Assembly (NCBI RefSeq): GCF_030345695.1
Contig: NZ_JAUASV010000015.1
Coordinates: 1-64,000, forward strand
Reading direction: 5' to 3'
Source of the DNA: Galbitalea sp. SE-J8
Lineage (GTDB): Bacteria; Actinomycetota; Actinomycetes; Actinomycetales; Microbacteriaceae
Length of the DNA: 64,000 nucleotides
The notes beneath the pieces are model-generated. The model was given only the letters and a program-made list of their open reading frames with translations, made no database searches and had not been told where the DNA came from. A program made the translations under genes and the position numbers. The number at the start of each line of letters is the position of its first letter. The stretch's first letter is position 1. This document shows positions 51,801-59,856 of the stretch, piece after piece.

Positions 51801-54720
51801 GCGTCCGGGCCGCGCGATCACCGTGCAGGTGCTCGCGAACGACTCCGACCCGGACGGCGGGCGGCTCACGGTCGTCGCGGCCGAGCCCACCCGGACCGGG
51901 CTCGGCGTGTCGGTCTCCGACGGCCGCGTGCTCGTCATCCAGGCGCCCACGGCACCGGGGACCTACGGCGTGCTCTACACCGTGCAGAACGCCGCGGGCG
52001 GCTCGAGCTCCGCGTTCGTGGTCGTCAGCGTCGCGGCGGACGCCCCGCTCGCGTACCCGGTCGTCGGCGACACCGTGCTCGGTCTCGCCGACATCGCGGG
52101 GCGCGGCACCGTGACCGTCGACGTGCTCCGCGGCGCGTTCTTCGCCGAGGGCCCGGTCGACGCTCTCGACGTCTCGGTGGTTCCCGGCTACGGCTCGGCC
52201 GCGACCGTCACGGCCGACAAGCGCATCGTCGTGCCCGTGCTCGCGGTCAGCCAGATCATCCCGTTCGTCGTCGCGCATCCCGACGACCCCGGGGTGCGCT
52301 CCTACGCGCTCATCCGGGTGCCGGGCAATGCGCAGGCGGTGCCGCAGATCAACGCGGCCGCGCCCCCGCTCGAGGTGGAGAGCGGCGCGACGCTCACGAT
52401 CGAGCTCGCCCAGCGCGTGCTCACCGCGTCGGGCCGGGTGCGCCTCGCCGACACCTCCAGCGTGCAGGCCACGCACGCGGACGGCGAGCCGCTCGTGGTC
52501 GACGAGGACACCCTGCGCTTCGTCTCGGCCACGGGCTACAGCGGGCCGGCATCCGTCTCGTTCGAGGTCACCGACGGGCGCACCGCGACCGATCCGGAGG
52601 GCCGGCGCGCGGTCATCGTGCTGCCCATCTCGGTCGTGCCGAGCGCGAGCGCGCCGCCGGTGTTCACCGGAACCCTCATCGAGTTCGAGCCGGGCCAGCA
52701 GAAGCAGATCGACCTCGCGCGGCTCACCGAGGCGGCGCGCCCGGACGCCGTCGACGCGCTCGCCTTCTCCGTCGTCGGCACGCCGCCGACCGGCTTCTCG
52801 TACCGCGCGAGCGGGCACACGCTCACCCTGCGCGCGGACGACGATGCGCGGACGGGCACGCAGACCTCGATCTCGATCGCCGTGCGCGACCGCAACGGAT
52901 CGGGTCGCTCCGGCCGCATCCGGCTCACGGTGGTCGGCTCCACGCGCCCGCTCGCCCAGCCCGTGCCCGACGTCGTGACCGTGCAGCGCGGCGTGGAGAC
53001 CTCGATCGACGTGCTCGAGAACGACGAGGCGACCAACCCGTTCCCGCAGACCGGCCTCGAGCTCGTCTCGATCGGCTCGTCGCTGCCCGCGGGCGTGCGC
53101 CTCGACACCGAGCTCGAGACCGGGCTCGTGACCATCCGGGTCGCGCGCGACGCCGCACCCGTCGACACGGTCGTGCCGTACGTCGTCGAGGACGCCACGG
53201 GCGATCCCGCGCGCTACGGCTACGGCACGCTGCGCATCTCGGTGCAGGACGTGCCCGCGACGCCCGCGGCGCCGGTGCGCCAGGCGGACTCGTTCGTGAA
53301 CGGCGAGCTGACGCTGCGCATCACGCCGCCCGCGCAGAACAACTCCGCCATCACGTCGTACCGCATCGTCAGCTCCAGCCGCGCCCCCATCGACCAGGAC
53401 TGCGGGCTCGCGCTGATCTGCTCCGTGACCGGCCTCGACGTGGGCGCCGAGTACCGGTTCTCGGTCGTCGCGGTCAACGGCATCGGCCCGTCGAAGCGCA
53501 GCCCGGTGAGCGAGGCGTACACCGTCGACTACCGCCCCGCCGCACCCGCGACCGTCACGGCGGCGCCGACGCCGCAGACGGATGCGCCCGCCGGACGCTC
53601 CATCACGGTGAGCTGGAGCGCCGTGCCCGATCCGAGCCCGGGCAGCGCGGTCACCGGCTACACGGTGACCGTGACCGGTCCCGGGGTGGACTTCTCGTCG
53701 GCGGCGACGAGCCCGTTCACGACGACCGCGGGCGGCGCGCTCGTCAACGACGCGCAGTACACGGTGGCGGTGTACGCCCGCAATCGCGCGCAGGTGCTGA
53801 GCGACGACGACTGGCGGCGCGCGTCGACCACGGTGCGCACCGTGGGCCCGCCGTCGGCCCCCGCGAGCGGTCCGACGGCCGTGCTCGCGCCATCCGGGGA
53901 CGGGTCGATCACCGTGAGCTGGGGACGCGCCACGCCGAACGGCGGCGCCGGGCCGAGCTACGCGGTCGCGCGCTTCGACGGCACGGTCGACACGCCGCCC
54001 TGCACGGTCGACGCGAAGCGGGGCGTGCTCGCGGGCGCCGCCGGCGCGACGTCGCCCTACACCGACACGACGGCCGTGGACGGCGCGACGTACACGTACG
54101 TCGTGTACGCGGACAACGGGGTGTTCTGCGCCTCGACCGCCTCGGGCGCCGTCGAGAGCGAGCGGCCGCCGGGCCGGGCCGGCGCGACGCTCACCGCCGC
54201 GTACCGCGACGGCCGCCACGACCTGCGGGTCTCGGGGCTCAGCGCGCCCGGCACCGTCGCGCGCTACCAGTACCGCATCGGATCGGGCGCCTGGGCGGCC
54301 GTGTCGAACGGCGACTACCTCACGTCCGCCGCCGACGGAAGCGTCTACGGCGGCGCGGTCACGGCGCAGTTCCGGGCCTGCCGCGACGCGAGCGACTCGT
54401 TCTGCGGGCCGCCGTCGGCGGGCGTGACCGCGACCCCGGTGAACGTGCGCGCGGGCGTCACGACGTGCGTACCCGGATCGGCGCCGGTGTGGAGCGATCC
54501 GTCGAATCCCGCGGGTCCCGTGTCGGTGTCGCGGCAGTACTCGTACGACCGGCAGACGCCGCTGGTCACCGACTGGTCGGACTGGGAGGAGGAGCCCTAT
54601 GGGGACGCCGACCCTGTACCGTCGGATGCGATCGGGGTGCGCGTACGCGCGACGGTCACCCTGCCCGACGGGTCGACGTGGGTCGACGTGGATTACGGAG
54701 AGGCGGCGTGCGGCCCATGA
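48874..54720 (+). CDS. Giant Ig-like/FN3 repeat surface protein
   Basis: A 1948-residue protein starting at ATG 48874, 8 nt after the kinase stop. One N-terminal hydrophobic helix (about 11-32) is a signal anchor; there is no lipobox or LPxTG. Residues about 40-370 resemble a beta-propeller-like domain (repeated VxxLDPVTSAVTATVPL patterns). From about 385 to 1450 there are around ten tandem-95/cadherin-like Ig modules (VLxNDxDPxGD, FxYxVSDGxG). About three FN3 domains lie at about 1460-1830 (SAITSYRIVSSSR, SAVTGYTVTVTGPG). It ends in a Trp/Asp-rich tail with paired Cys. An extracellular adhesive or scaffold role is inferred. Confidence 0.88.
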   Translation: MPLSWLRAHRSFAVTATIAVIASVLVAVAAVTSAGFASQRVDTDDAAVWVAATDLGHVGRVNTQIAQLDAAVPVDGADERIAQDGRTVIALDTADARADVLDPVTSAVTATVPLPPEQPDLFLAGGIAAIFSSGTGQLWLRDAAGLESFDTRSRETLALGAGTVADATPGGVLVALTAATGQVRLIDLARGEVRSTRAAAIPVSRTVTVTVADGHTALLDAAARRLEVDGHVVDLSAIAPDDGSLVLQRPSDGGDGVLVAYDGGLALVPFTGGPPRILVPEAAGAPVAPVVVAGCAFAAWTGGSVWRDCGDGGRALSAGVVGSTGLAFQLNGEHVVLNDTASGTSWAVQGDGARVDNWGDFVDPDTRSDDETSTDDEDEVVVEKDQRPPIASDDDLGARPGRTTVLPVLVNDVDPNGDVLVIASVGALAGVDGAVVQLIDENQRLQISLPDDAAGVARFDYTVSDGRGGTDSARVTVSVRPDSVNGAPRQVRSTTREVAAGSSTLVSALDDWVDPDGDPVYVSSAVVSAPDSVSYTPDGSVRISADAGSSGRLPVALAVSDGRAVGSGSITATVVTRSRLTLVVDPFAVVVPAGQDVTVSPLDHVRGRTDSVRLNAVPPRTGATITPNYDAGEFVFSSDEVRTHYLTFVVTDDDSTATGVVRIDVVPPPDVNATPITVPKTAFVHEQSSTVLDVAGTDIDPAGGVLIVTGLDASPEHVEAEIVDQSAVRVSLTGPIAKGARIGYTVTNGLASATGSISVVDIPTPPTRQPPIARDDVATARVGDVVTIDVLANDEQPDGLPFSLDPRLVDPLTGASGLLFASGDHLRYLAPDHPGNFVGVYQISGSDGQVAQAEVRIQVREVDPATNRAPVPRAVTARVFAGRTVRIPIPLDGLDPDGDSVQLIGQSSNPGRGAVTATGADWVEYTAGEYSTGTDSFAYAVTDALGARATGTVRIGIAAPVGGTRDPVATRDEVTVRPGRAITVQVLANDSDPDGGRLTVVAAEPTRTGLGVSVSDGRVLVIQAPTAPGTYGVLYTVQNAAGGSSSAFVVVSVAADAPLAYPVVGDTVLGLADIAGRGTVTVDVLRGAFFAEGPVDALDVSVVPGYGSAATVTADKRIVVPVLAVSQIIPFVVAHPDDPGVRSYALIRVPGNAQAVPQINAAAPPLEVESGATLTIELAQRVLTASGRVRLADTSSVQATHADGEPLVVDEDTLRFVSATGYSGPASVSFEVTDGRTATDPEGRRAVIVLPISVVPSASAPPVFTGTLIEFEPGQQKQIDLARLTEAARPDAVDALAFSVVGTPPTGFSYRASGHTLTLRADDDARTGTQTSISIAVRDRNGSGRSGRIRLTVVGSTRPLAQPVPDVVTVQRGVETSIDVLENDEATNPFPQTGLELVSIGSSLPAGVRLDTELETGLVTIRVARDAAPVDTVVPYVVEDATGDPARYGYGTLRISVQDVPATPAAPVRQADSFVNGELTLRITPPAQNNSAITSYRIVSSSRAPIDQDCGLALICSVTGLDVGAEYRFSVVAVNGIGPSKRSPVSEAYTVDYRPAAPATVTAAPTPQTDAPAGRSITVSWSAVPDPSPGSAVTGYTVTVTGPGVDFSSAATSPFTTTAGGALVNDAQYTVAVYARNRAQVLSDDDWRRASTTVRTVGPPSAPASGPTAVLAPSGDGSITVSWGRATPNGGAGPSYAVARFDGTVDTPPCTVDAKRGVLAGAAGATSPYTDTTAVDGATYTYVVYADNGVFCASTASGAVESERPPGRAGATLTAAYRDGRHDLRVSGLSAPGTVARYQYRIGSGAWAAVSNGDYLTSAADGSVYGGAVTAQFRACRDASDSFCGPPSAGVTATPVNVRAGVTTCVPGSAPVWSDPSNPAGPVSVSRQYSYDRQTPLVTDWSDWEEEPYGDADPVPSDAIGVRVRATVTLPDGSTWVDVDYGEAACGP

Positions 54721-55703
54721 GCCCGAGCAGCGCGACGATGACGCCCGAGCAGGCGACGTGGTTCCACGACACGGTCGAGCGGCTGATCGCGAACGTCGAG
54801 ACGGTGCTCATCGGCAAGACCTTCGTCGTGCGCCTGGCGTTCACGGCGCTGCTGTCCGACGGTCACCTCCTGCTCGAGGACGTTCCCGGCACCGGCAAGA
54901 CGAGCCTCGCGCGTGCCGTCGCGCAGACCGTGTCGGGCACGAGCTCGCGCATCCAGTTCACGCCCGACCTGCTGCCGGGCGACATCACGGGCGTGAGCAT
55001 CTACGACCAGCGCTCGGGCGAGTTCGAGTTCCACCCCGGACCGGTGTTCGCGAACATCGTGCTCGCCGACGAGATCAACCGGGCGAGCCCGAAGACCCAG
55101 GCGGCGCTGCTCGAGGTCATGGAGGAGGGGCGCGTCACGGTCGACGGCGTGCCGCATCCGGTCGACGCGCCGTTCCTCGTCATCGCGACGCAGAACCCCA
55201 TCGAGCAGGCGGGAACCTACCGCCTGCCCGAGGCGCAGCTCGACCGCTTCCTGATCAAGGCGTCGATCGGCTACCCCGACCACGCCGCGACGCTGCGCAT
55301 CCTCGACGGCGCGGGCGTGAAGGCGCACGAGCTCGAGGTGCCCGCGATCGCGAGCACCCAGGTGGTGCGCGAGCTCGTGCGCCTCGCGCGCACCGTGCAC
55401 GTCGACGCGTCGATCACCGACTACGTCTCCCGGCTCGTCGACGCGACGCGCTCCGCGCCGGAGGTGCGACTCGGAGCGAGCGTGCGCGGCGCGCTCGCGC
55501 TCGTGCGCAGCGCGAAGACGTACGCCGCGGCATCCGGCCGGCACTACGTGGTGCCGGACGACGTGAAGGCGCTCGCCGAGGGCGTGCTCGCCCACCGGCT
55601 CGTGCTCGACCCGGAGGCCGAGTTCGAGGGGGTGAGCGCGACGAGCATCATCGCGCAGGTGCTCATCGAGACGCCGCCGCCGAGCGAGCGAGCCGGAATC
55701 TGA
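54717..55703 (+). CDS. MoxR family AAA+ ATPase
   Basis: A 328-residue chaperone-like ATPase. Walker A is EDVPGTGKTSLARA with Lys61, Walker B VLADEINRASPKTQAALLEVM, sensor 1 IATQNPIEQAGTY, and the Arg-containing PEAQLDRFLIK. MoxR proteins act with DUF58 and VWA proteins in complex maturation. ATG 54717 overlaps the stop of the giant surface protein (ATGA), a strong sign that their production is linked. Confidence 0.94.
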   Translation: MSPSSATMTPEQATWFHDTVERLIANVETVLIGKTFVVRLAFTALLSDGHLLLEDVPGTGKTSLARAVAQTVSGTSSRIQFTPDLLPGDITGVSIYDQRSGEFEFHPGPVFANIVLADEINRASPKTQAALLEVMEEGRVTVDGVPHPVDAPFLVIATQNPIEQAGTYRLPEAQLDRFLIKASIGYPDHAATLRILDGAGVKAHELEVPAIASTQVVRELVRLARTVHVDASITDYVSRLVDATRSAPEVRLGASVRGALALVRSAKTYAAASGRHYVVPDDVKALAEGVLAHRLVLDPEAEFEGVSATSIIAQVLIETPPPSERAGI

Positions 55704-55710
55704 CGGCGCG

Positions 55711-57150
55711 ATGACCACGCCCGGCAGCCCGACGACGCCCGGCCGCCCGGCGCCCGGCAGCCCGACGACGCGCCGCTCCCCGCGGGCGACGGGCACGCAG
55801 AGCACGGGTGGCACGGGTGGCACGACCGTGCGCGACACGCTCGCGATCACGGGCTCGCGCTCGCGGCTCGCCGGGGAGCGGGGCGTCGCGGCGGATGCCG
55901 TGGTCGGCCTCGGGCGCGTCGCCCGCACCGTGCGCGCCGTTCTCGCCCGCACGCTGCGCCGGGTCGCGGAGATCGTCACGCCGCTCGGCTGGTCGGTGCT
56001 GGGCGCGATCCCGGTCGGCCTCGTCGTCGGCTACGCGTTCGGCTGGGCCGAGTTCCTCACGATCGGCTGGGCGTCGGTCGCGCTCGTGGCCATCGCGGTG
56101 ATGTACCTCGCGACCGGCTCGGTCGACTCGATCGCGCTCAGCGTGCCGCGCAACCGGATCGTCGCGGGGGAGAGCACGACGGGCACGGTGCGGGCGGCCA
56201 ACGCCCGCCGTCGTCGCGCGCTCGGCATCATCGTCGAGGTGCCCGTCGGCGACGGGCTCGCCCGCATCCCGCTGCCACCGCTCGCCCGCGGGGAGGTCGC
56301 CGAGCGCGCGTTCGCCGTGCCGACCGCCCGCCGCGGCGTGCTCACCGTCGGTCCCGCCCGCACCGTGAACGCCGACCCGATCGGGCTCGTGCGCCGGGAG
56401 CTCGTGTTCAGCGGCATGACCGAGCTGTTCGTGCACCCCCGCACCGTGTCGCTCGCGGGCGTCGCGGGCGGCCTCACGCCCGACCTGGAGGGGCAGGCGC
56501 AGCGCGAGCTGACCGCGAGCGACCTCGCGTTCCACGCCGTGCGCGAGTACCTGCCGGGCGACGAGCGCCGGCACATCCACTGGCGGTCGACGGCGAAGAC
56601 CGGCCGCTACATGGTGCGGCAGTTCGAGCAGACCCGGCGCAGCAGCCTCGTGATCGCGCTCGCCCTCGACGAGGGCGGCTACGCCTCCGACGCGGAGTTC
56701 GAGCTCGCCGTGAGCGTCGCGGCGAGCATCGGTGCCCGGGCCGTGCGCACGACCCGGGATGTCGCGTTCGTGGTGAGCGCGGATGCGCCGACGCGCGTGC
56801 GTGCGGACGCCCCCGTCATCCGTTCGCTGTCGACGGTCACCCCGGCGCGCCTGCTCGACGATCTCGCGCGGGTCGACCGCGCCGTGGATCGCGCCGACCT
56901 GCCGACGGTCGCACGCGTCGCGGCCGCCGCGACGCGCGGGGCGAGCGTCGCGTTCCTGGTCTGCGGGTCGGCGGTGTCCGCCTCCGCCGTGCGCCGCTCC
57001 GCCGCCCGGTTCGACCCCGGTGTGCGGGTCGTCGCCCTGATCGTGGACCCGGATGCCGCGCCGGAGTACTCGCGCACGCGCGCACTCGCGGTGGCGCGCC
57101 TCGGCGCGCTCGACGACGTGCGCGGCGCGATCGAGCGGGTGCTCGGATGA
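55711..57150 (+). CDS. DUF58 (MoxR-associated VWA-like) membrane protein
   Basis: A 479-residue protein. A Thr/Pro/Gly-rich N-terminus of ~75 residues precedes two adjacent transmembrane helices (about 90-135). The beta-rich middle domain leads to the DUF58 hallmark REYLPGDERRHIHWRSTAKT and RQFEQTRRSSLVIALALD, and a VWA-like C-terminal half. It is the usual partner of MoxR. Its stop overlaps the next gene (ATGA). Confidence 0.93.
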   Translation: MTTPGSPTTPGRPAPGSPTTRRSPRATGTQSTGGTGGTTVRDTLAITGSRSRLAGERGVAADAVVGLGRVARTVRAVLARTLRRVAEIVTPLGWSVLGAIPVGLVVGYAFGWAEFLTIGWASVALVAIAVMYLATGSVDSIALSVPRNRIVAGESTTGTVRAANARRRRALGIIVEVPVGDGLARIPLPPLARGEVAERAFAVPTARRGVLTVGPARTVNADPIGLVRRELVFSGMTELFVHPRTVSLAGVAGGLTPDLEGQAQRELTASDLAFHAVREYLPGDERRHIHWRSTAKTGRYMVRQFEQTRRSSLVIALALDEGGYASDAEFELAVSVAASIGARAVRTTRDVAFVVSADAPTRVRADAPVIRSLSTVTPARLLDDLARVDRAVDRADLPTVARVAAAATRGASVAFLVCGSAVSASAVRRSAARFDPGVRVVALIVDPDAAPEYSRTRALAVARLGALDDVRGAIERVLG

Positions 57151-59444
57151 GCCGCGCCGCCGTCGCCGTGACGACGCTGTTCTACACGCTCGCCCTCGGC
57201 CTCGCGACCGCGACGTTCTGGCTCGTCTACCAGGACCCCTGGTTCTTCGTGGTCGCGGGCGCCGGGATGCTCGGCGGTGTCGGCCTGGCCCTCGTCGGCC
57301 GCGCCCTGCGCTGGCCGGCCCCCGTGGTCGCGATCGTCGCCCTCGTGCTGTTCGCCCTCGCCGGCGTGCCGCTCGCCGTGCCGGGGGCGGCGATCGGCGG
57401 CGTGCTGCCCTCGCTCGACGGCGAGGTGCAGCTGTTCGCCGCCGTCGTGACGTCGTGGAAGCAGCTCGTCACCATCGCGCCGCCGGTCGGCGGCTACCAG
57501 GCGCTGCTCGTGCCGCCGCTGCTGCTCGCGTTCGCCGGCGGTGTCGTGGGCGCGAGCACGCTCACCCGCACGCGCATCCCGGACGCTGCGGCGCTCGTGC
57601 CCGTCGCCGTGTTCACCGTCGCGATCGCGCTCGGCGTCGAGACGGTGCGCTTCCCGCGCGCGAGCGGGCTGCTGCTGCTCGCGCTGCTGCTCGCGATGAT
57701 CGTCAGCCGCCGGGCGTTCTCGCGCCGGGCGGCGGTCGCGCGCGCGCTCGCCGCGACGCCCGGCGTGCTGCGTCCGCACGCGATCGCGGGCGCCGAGCGC
57801 CGCCGCACGGTGCGCTCGGCGGCGCTCGCCGTCGGCATCGTGCTCGTCGCGAGCACGGTCGGTGCGGCGGCCGCCGTCGTCGCGCCCGCGCAGCACGCCC
57901 GCTCCGTGGTGCGATCCGTCGTCCCGCAGCCGTTCGACGCGAACGCCTACCCCAGCCCGCTCGGCGCGTTCCGCTCGTACCTGCGGCAGCCGACGCGCGA
58001 CGCCACGCTGTTCACGGTGACGGGCCTCGCACCGGGTGCGCGCATCCGTCTCGCCACCCTCGACGCGTACGACGGCGTGTCGTACACGGTGGGCGGCACG
58101 GGGGCGGACGCGGCCTACTTCTCCCGACTGCCGTTCCGCATCGACCGCTCCGCCGAGCCGGGTCGCGCGAGCACCGTGTCGATCGTCGTCGGCGACTACG
58201 CGGGACGCTGGCTGCCGACGATCGGCGACGTGGAGACGGTGCGCTTCGCCGGCCCGCGCGCCGCGGCGCTCGGCGACGAGCTCGTCATCGACCCGGAGAC
58301 GAGCACGGCCGCCGTGCCCCCGGGCGTCGAGACGGGCGACGTCGTGACGATCGACTCCGTGCTGCCGGTGGCGCCGCCCGAGTCGGCCTGGCCGTCGCTG
58401 ACCCCCGGCGCCGCGGTCGTGCCCGGCGCGAGCGTCGTGCCCGAGGGACTGGAGGTCGCGCTCGCGGCGTTCACCGCGGGAGCGACGGATGCCGGCGAGC
58501 GGCTCGCGGCGATGGTCGCGGGACTGCGCGCGGGCACCCTGAGCCACGGCGAGGCCGGCCAGGCGAGGAGCGCGCCCGGACACTCCGCGGCGCGCATCAC
58601 GACGCTGCTGTCGAGCGAGGCGATGGTCGGCGACCAGGAGCAGTACGCCGTCGCGGGCGCCCTCATGGCCGGGCAGCTCGGCTTCCCGGCGCGCGTCGTG
58701 GTCGGCTTCGCGCCCGACGTCTCGGCCGGCGGCAGCACGCCCGTGACGGGCGCCGACGTGAGCGCCTGGCTGGAGGTCGACACCGCGCAGAACGGCTGGG
58801 TGCCGATCGACGTGACGCCGACCACGACCGAGGTGCCGGCGACCTCGGACGATGACGACGACGCGGTCGCCCGACCGCCCACGATCGTACGGGTGACGCC
58901 GGGCGACGTGCCGGAGGAGACGGGCGCCGCCGACCCGGAGAACACGCACGCGGCGTCCCCGCTCGACGGCGTTCTCGCCACCGTGCTCGCGATCGTGCGG
59001 GCGGCGTCCTGGGTGCTCGCGGTGCTCGGCGTCGTCGCCGCCCCGTTCGTCTCGATCGTCGTCGCGAAGGCCCGTCGACGCCGCCGGCGGCGGCGCCGGG
59101 GGCCGCCCTCGGCGCGCGTCGCCGCCGGCTGGCGGGAGTTCGAGGACGCGGTCGTCGACCACGGATACGGCGTTCCGCAGTCGGCGACCCGGGCGGAGTT
59201 CGCCGCGACGCTGTCGAGCTCGCGGGCGCTCGTGCTCGCGGCGGTCGCGGACCGGGCGGCGTTCGGGCCCGACGCCGTCGACGACGAGGAGGTCGGCCGC
59301 GTCTGGCGGGCGGTCGACGAGCTGCGGGCCGCGCTCGACCGCGGCTCGGGAGGGTGGGGCCGCGTGCGGGCGCGGGTCTCGCTGCGCTCGTTCGGCCGGT
59401 CGCGCCGCGCCCGCGTCGCGCGGCGCCGGGGCGCATCCTCGTGA
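57147..59444 (+). CDS. TgpA-like transglutaminase-fold membrane protein lacking Cys and His
   Basis: A 765-residue protein with about six N-terminal helices, an extracytoplasmic domain, one helix near 615-640 and a cytosolic Arg-rich tail with a DUF4129-like end. The transglutaminase core is recognisable (LGFPARVVVGFAPDV, SAWLEV, GWVPIDVTP), but the Cys position is Gln497 (GDQEQYA where GxCEQYA is usual) and the His position is Ser539 (VSAWLEV for HAWVEV). Only Asp555 remains, so transglutaminase or protease chemistry is unlikely and a structural role is inferred. Confidence 0.9.
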   Translation: MSRAAVAVTTLFYTLALGLATATFWLVYQDPWFFVVAGAGMLGGVGLALVGRALRWPAPVVAIVALVLFALAGVPLAVPGAAIGGVLPSLDGEVQLFAAVVTSWKQLVTIAPPVGGYQALLVPPLLLAFAGGVVGASTLTRTRIPDAAALVPVAVFTVAIALGVETVRFPRASGLLLLALLLAMIVSRRAFSRRAAVARALAATPGVLRPHAIAGAERRRTVRSAALAVGIVLVASTVGAAAAVVAPAQHARSVVRSVVPQPFDANAYPSPLGAFRSYLRQPTRDATLFTVTGLAPGARIRLATLDAYDGVSYTVGGTGADAAYFSRLPFRIDRSAEPGRASTVSIVVGDYAGRWLPTIGDVETVRFAGPRAAALGDELVIDPETSTAAVPPGVETGDVVTIDSVLPVAPPESAWPSLTPGAAVVPGASVVPEGLEVALAAFTAGATDAGERLAAMVAGLRAGTLSHGEAGQARSAPGHSAARITTLLSSEAMVGDQEQYAVAGALMAGQLGFPARVVVGFAPDVSAGGSTPVTGADVSAWLEVDTAQNGWVPIDVTPTTTEVPATSDDDDDAVARPPTIVRVTPGDVPEETGAADPENTHAASPLDGVLATVLAIVRAASWVLAVLGVVAAPFVSIVVAKARRRRRRRRRGPPSARVAAGWREFEDAVVDHGYGVPQSATRAEFAATLSSSRALVLAAVADRAAFGPDAVDDEEVGRVWRAVDELRAALDRGSGGWGRVRARVSLRSFGRSRRARVARRRGASS

Positions 59445-59767
59445 CCGCCGGGTTCGCGCTGCAGTTCAGCACGGGCGAGTTCGTCGAGGTGCGCGGCGCG
59501 GGCCTCGTCGGCCGCGCACCGGCGGCCGAGCCGGGGGAGCGGGTCGACCAGCTCGTGCCGATCACCGACCCGACGCGCTCGGTCTCGAAGACGCACCTCG
59601 CGTTCGGCATCGACGACGGCGCGCTCTGGGTGAGCGACCGCCACAGCGCGAACGGCACGCGCGTCGAGTCGGGCGGCACGCAGCGTCGCTGCGAGCCCGG
59701 GCGGCGCTACCGGGTGCCGCGCGGCGGCCGGATCTGGATCGGCGATCAGTTCATCGTGGTCGGCTGA
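59441..59767 (+). CDS. FHA domain protein 2
   Basis: A 108-residue protein that is almost entirely one FHA domain: VGRAPAAEP at the N-side, the phosphothreonine-binding VSKTHLAFG and HSANGTRV, ending IWIGDQFIVVG. GTG 59441 overlaps the stop of the TgpA-like gene (GTGA). A second FHA reader in the same operon as the kinase points to phospho-dependent assembly around the membrane module. Confidence 0.87.
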   Translation: MTAGFALQFSTGEFVEVRGAGLVGRAPAAEPGERVDQLVPITDPTRSVSKTHLAFGIDDGALWVSDRHSANGTRVESGGTQRRCEPGRRYRVPRGGRIWIGDQFIVVG

Positions 59768-59856
59768 CCGGCGACCCGTCCTCCCCAGGCGCCCGCGCGG
59801 GTCGCCCGCGCCCATCCCGGCGTCGGCGGATGCCGCGGCGCGGTTCACTGCCTCGC

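Noticed and set aside
47755-54219. A very long open frame (over 2100 codons) on the minus strand opposite the Ig/FN3 protein
   Set aside because: It is a GC-rich antisense shadow: composition is Arg/Asp/Val-biased without domains, while the plus strand shows clear Ig/FN3 repeats.
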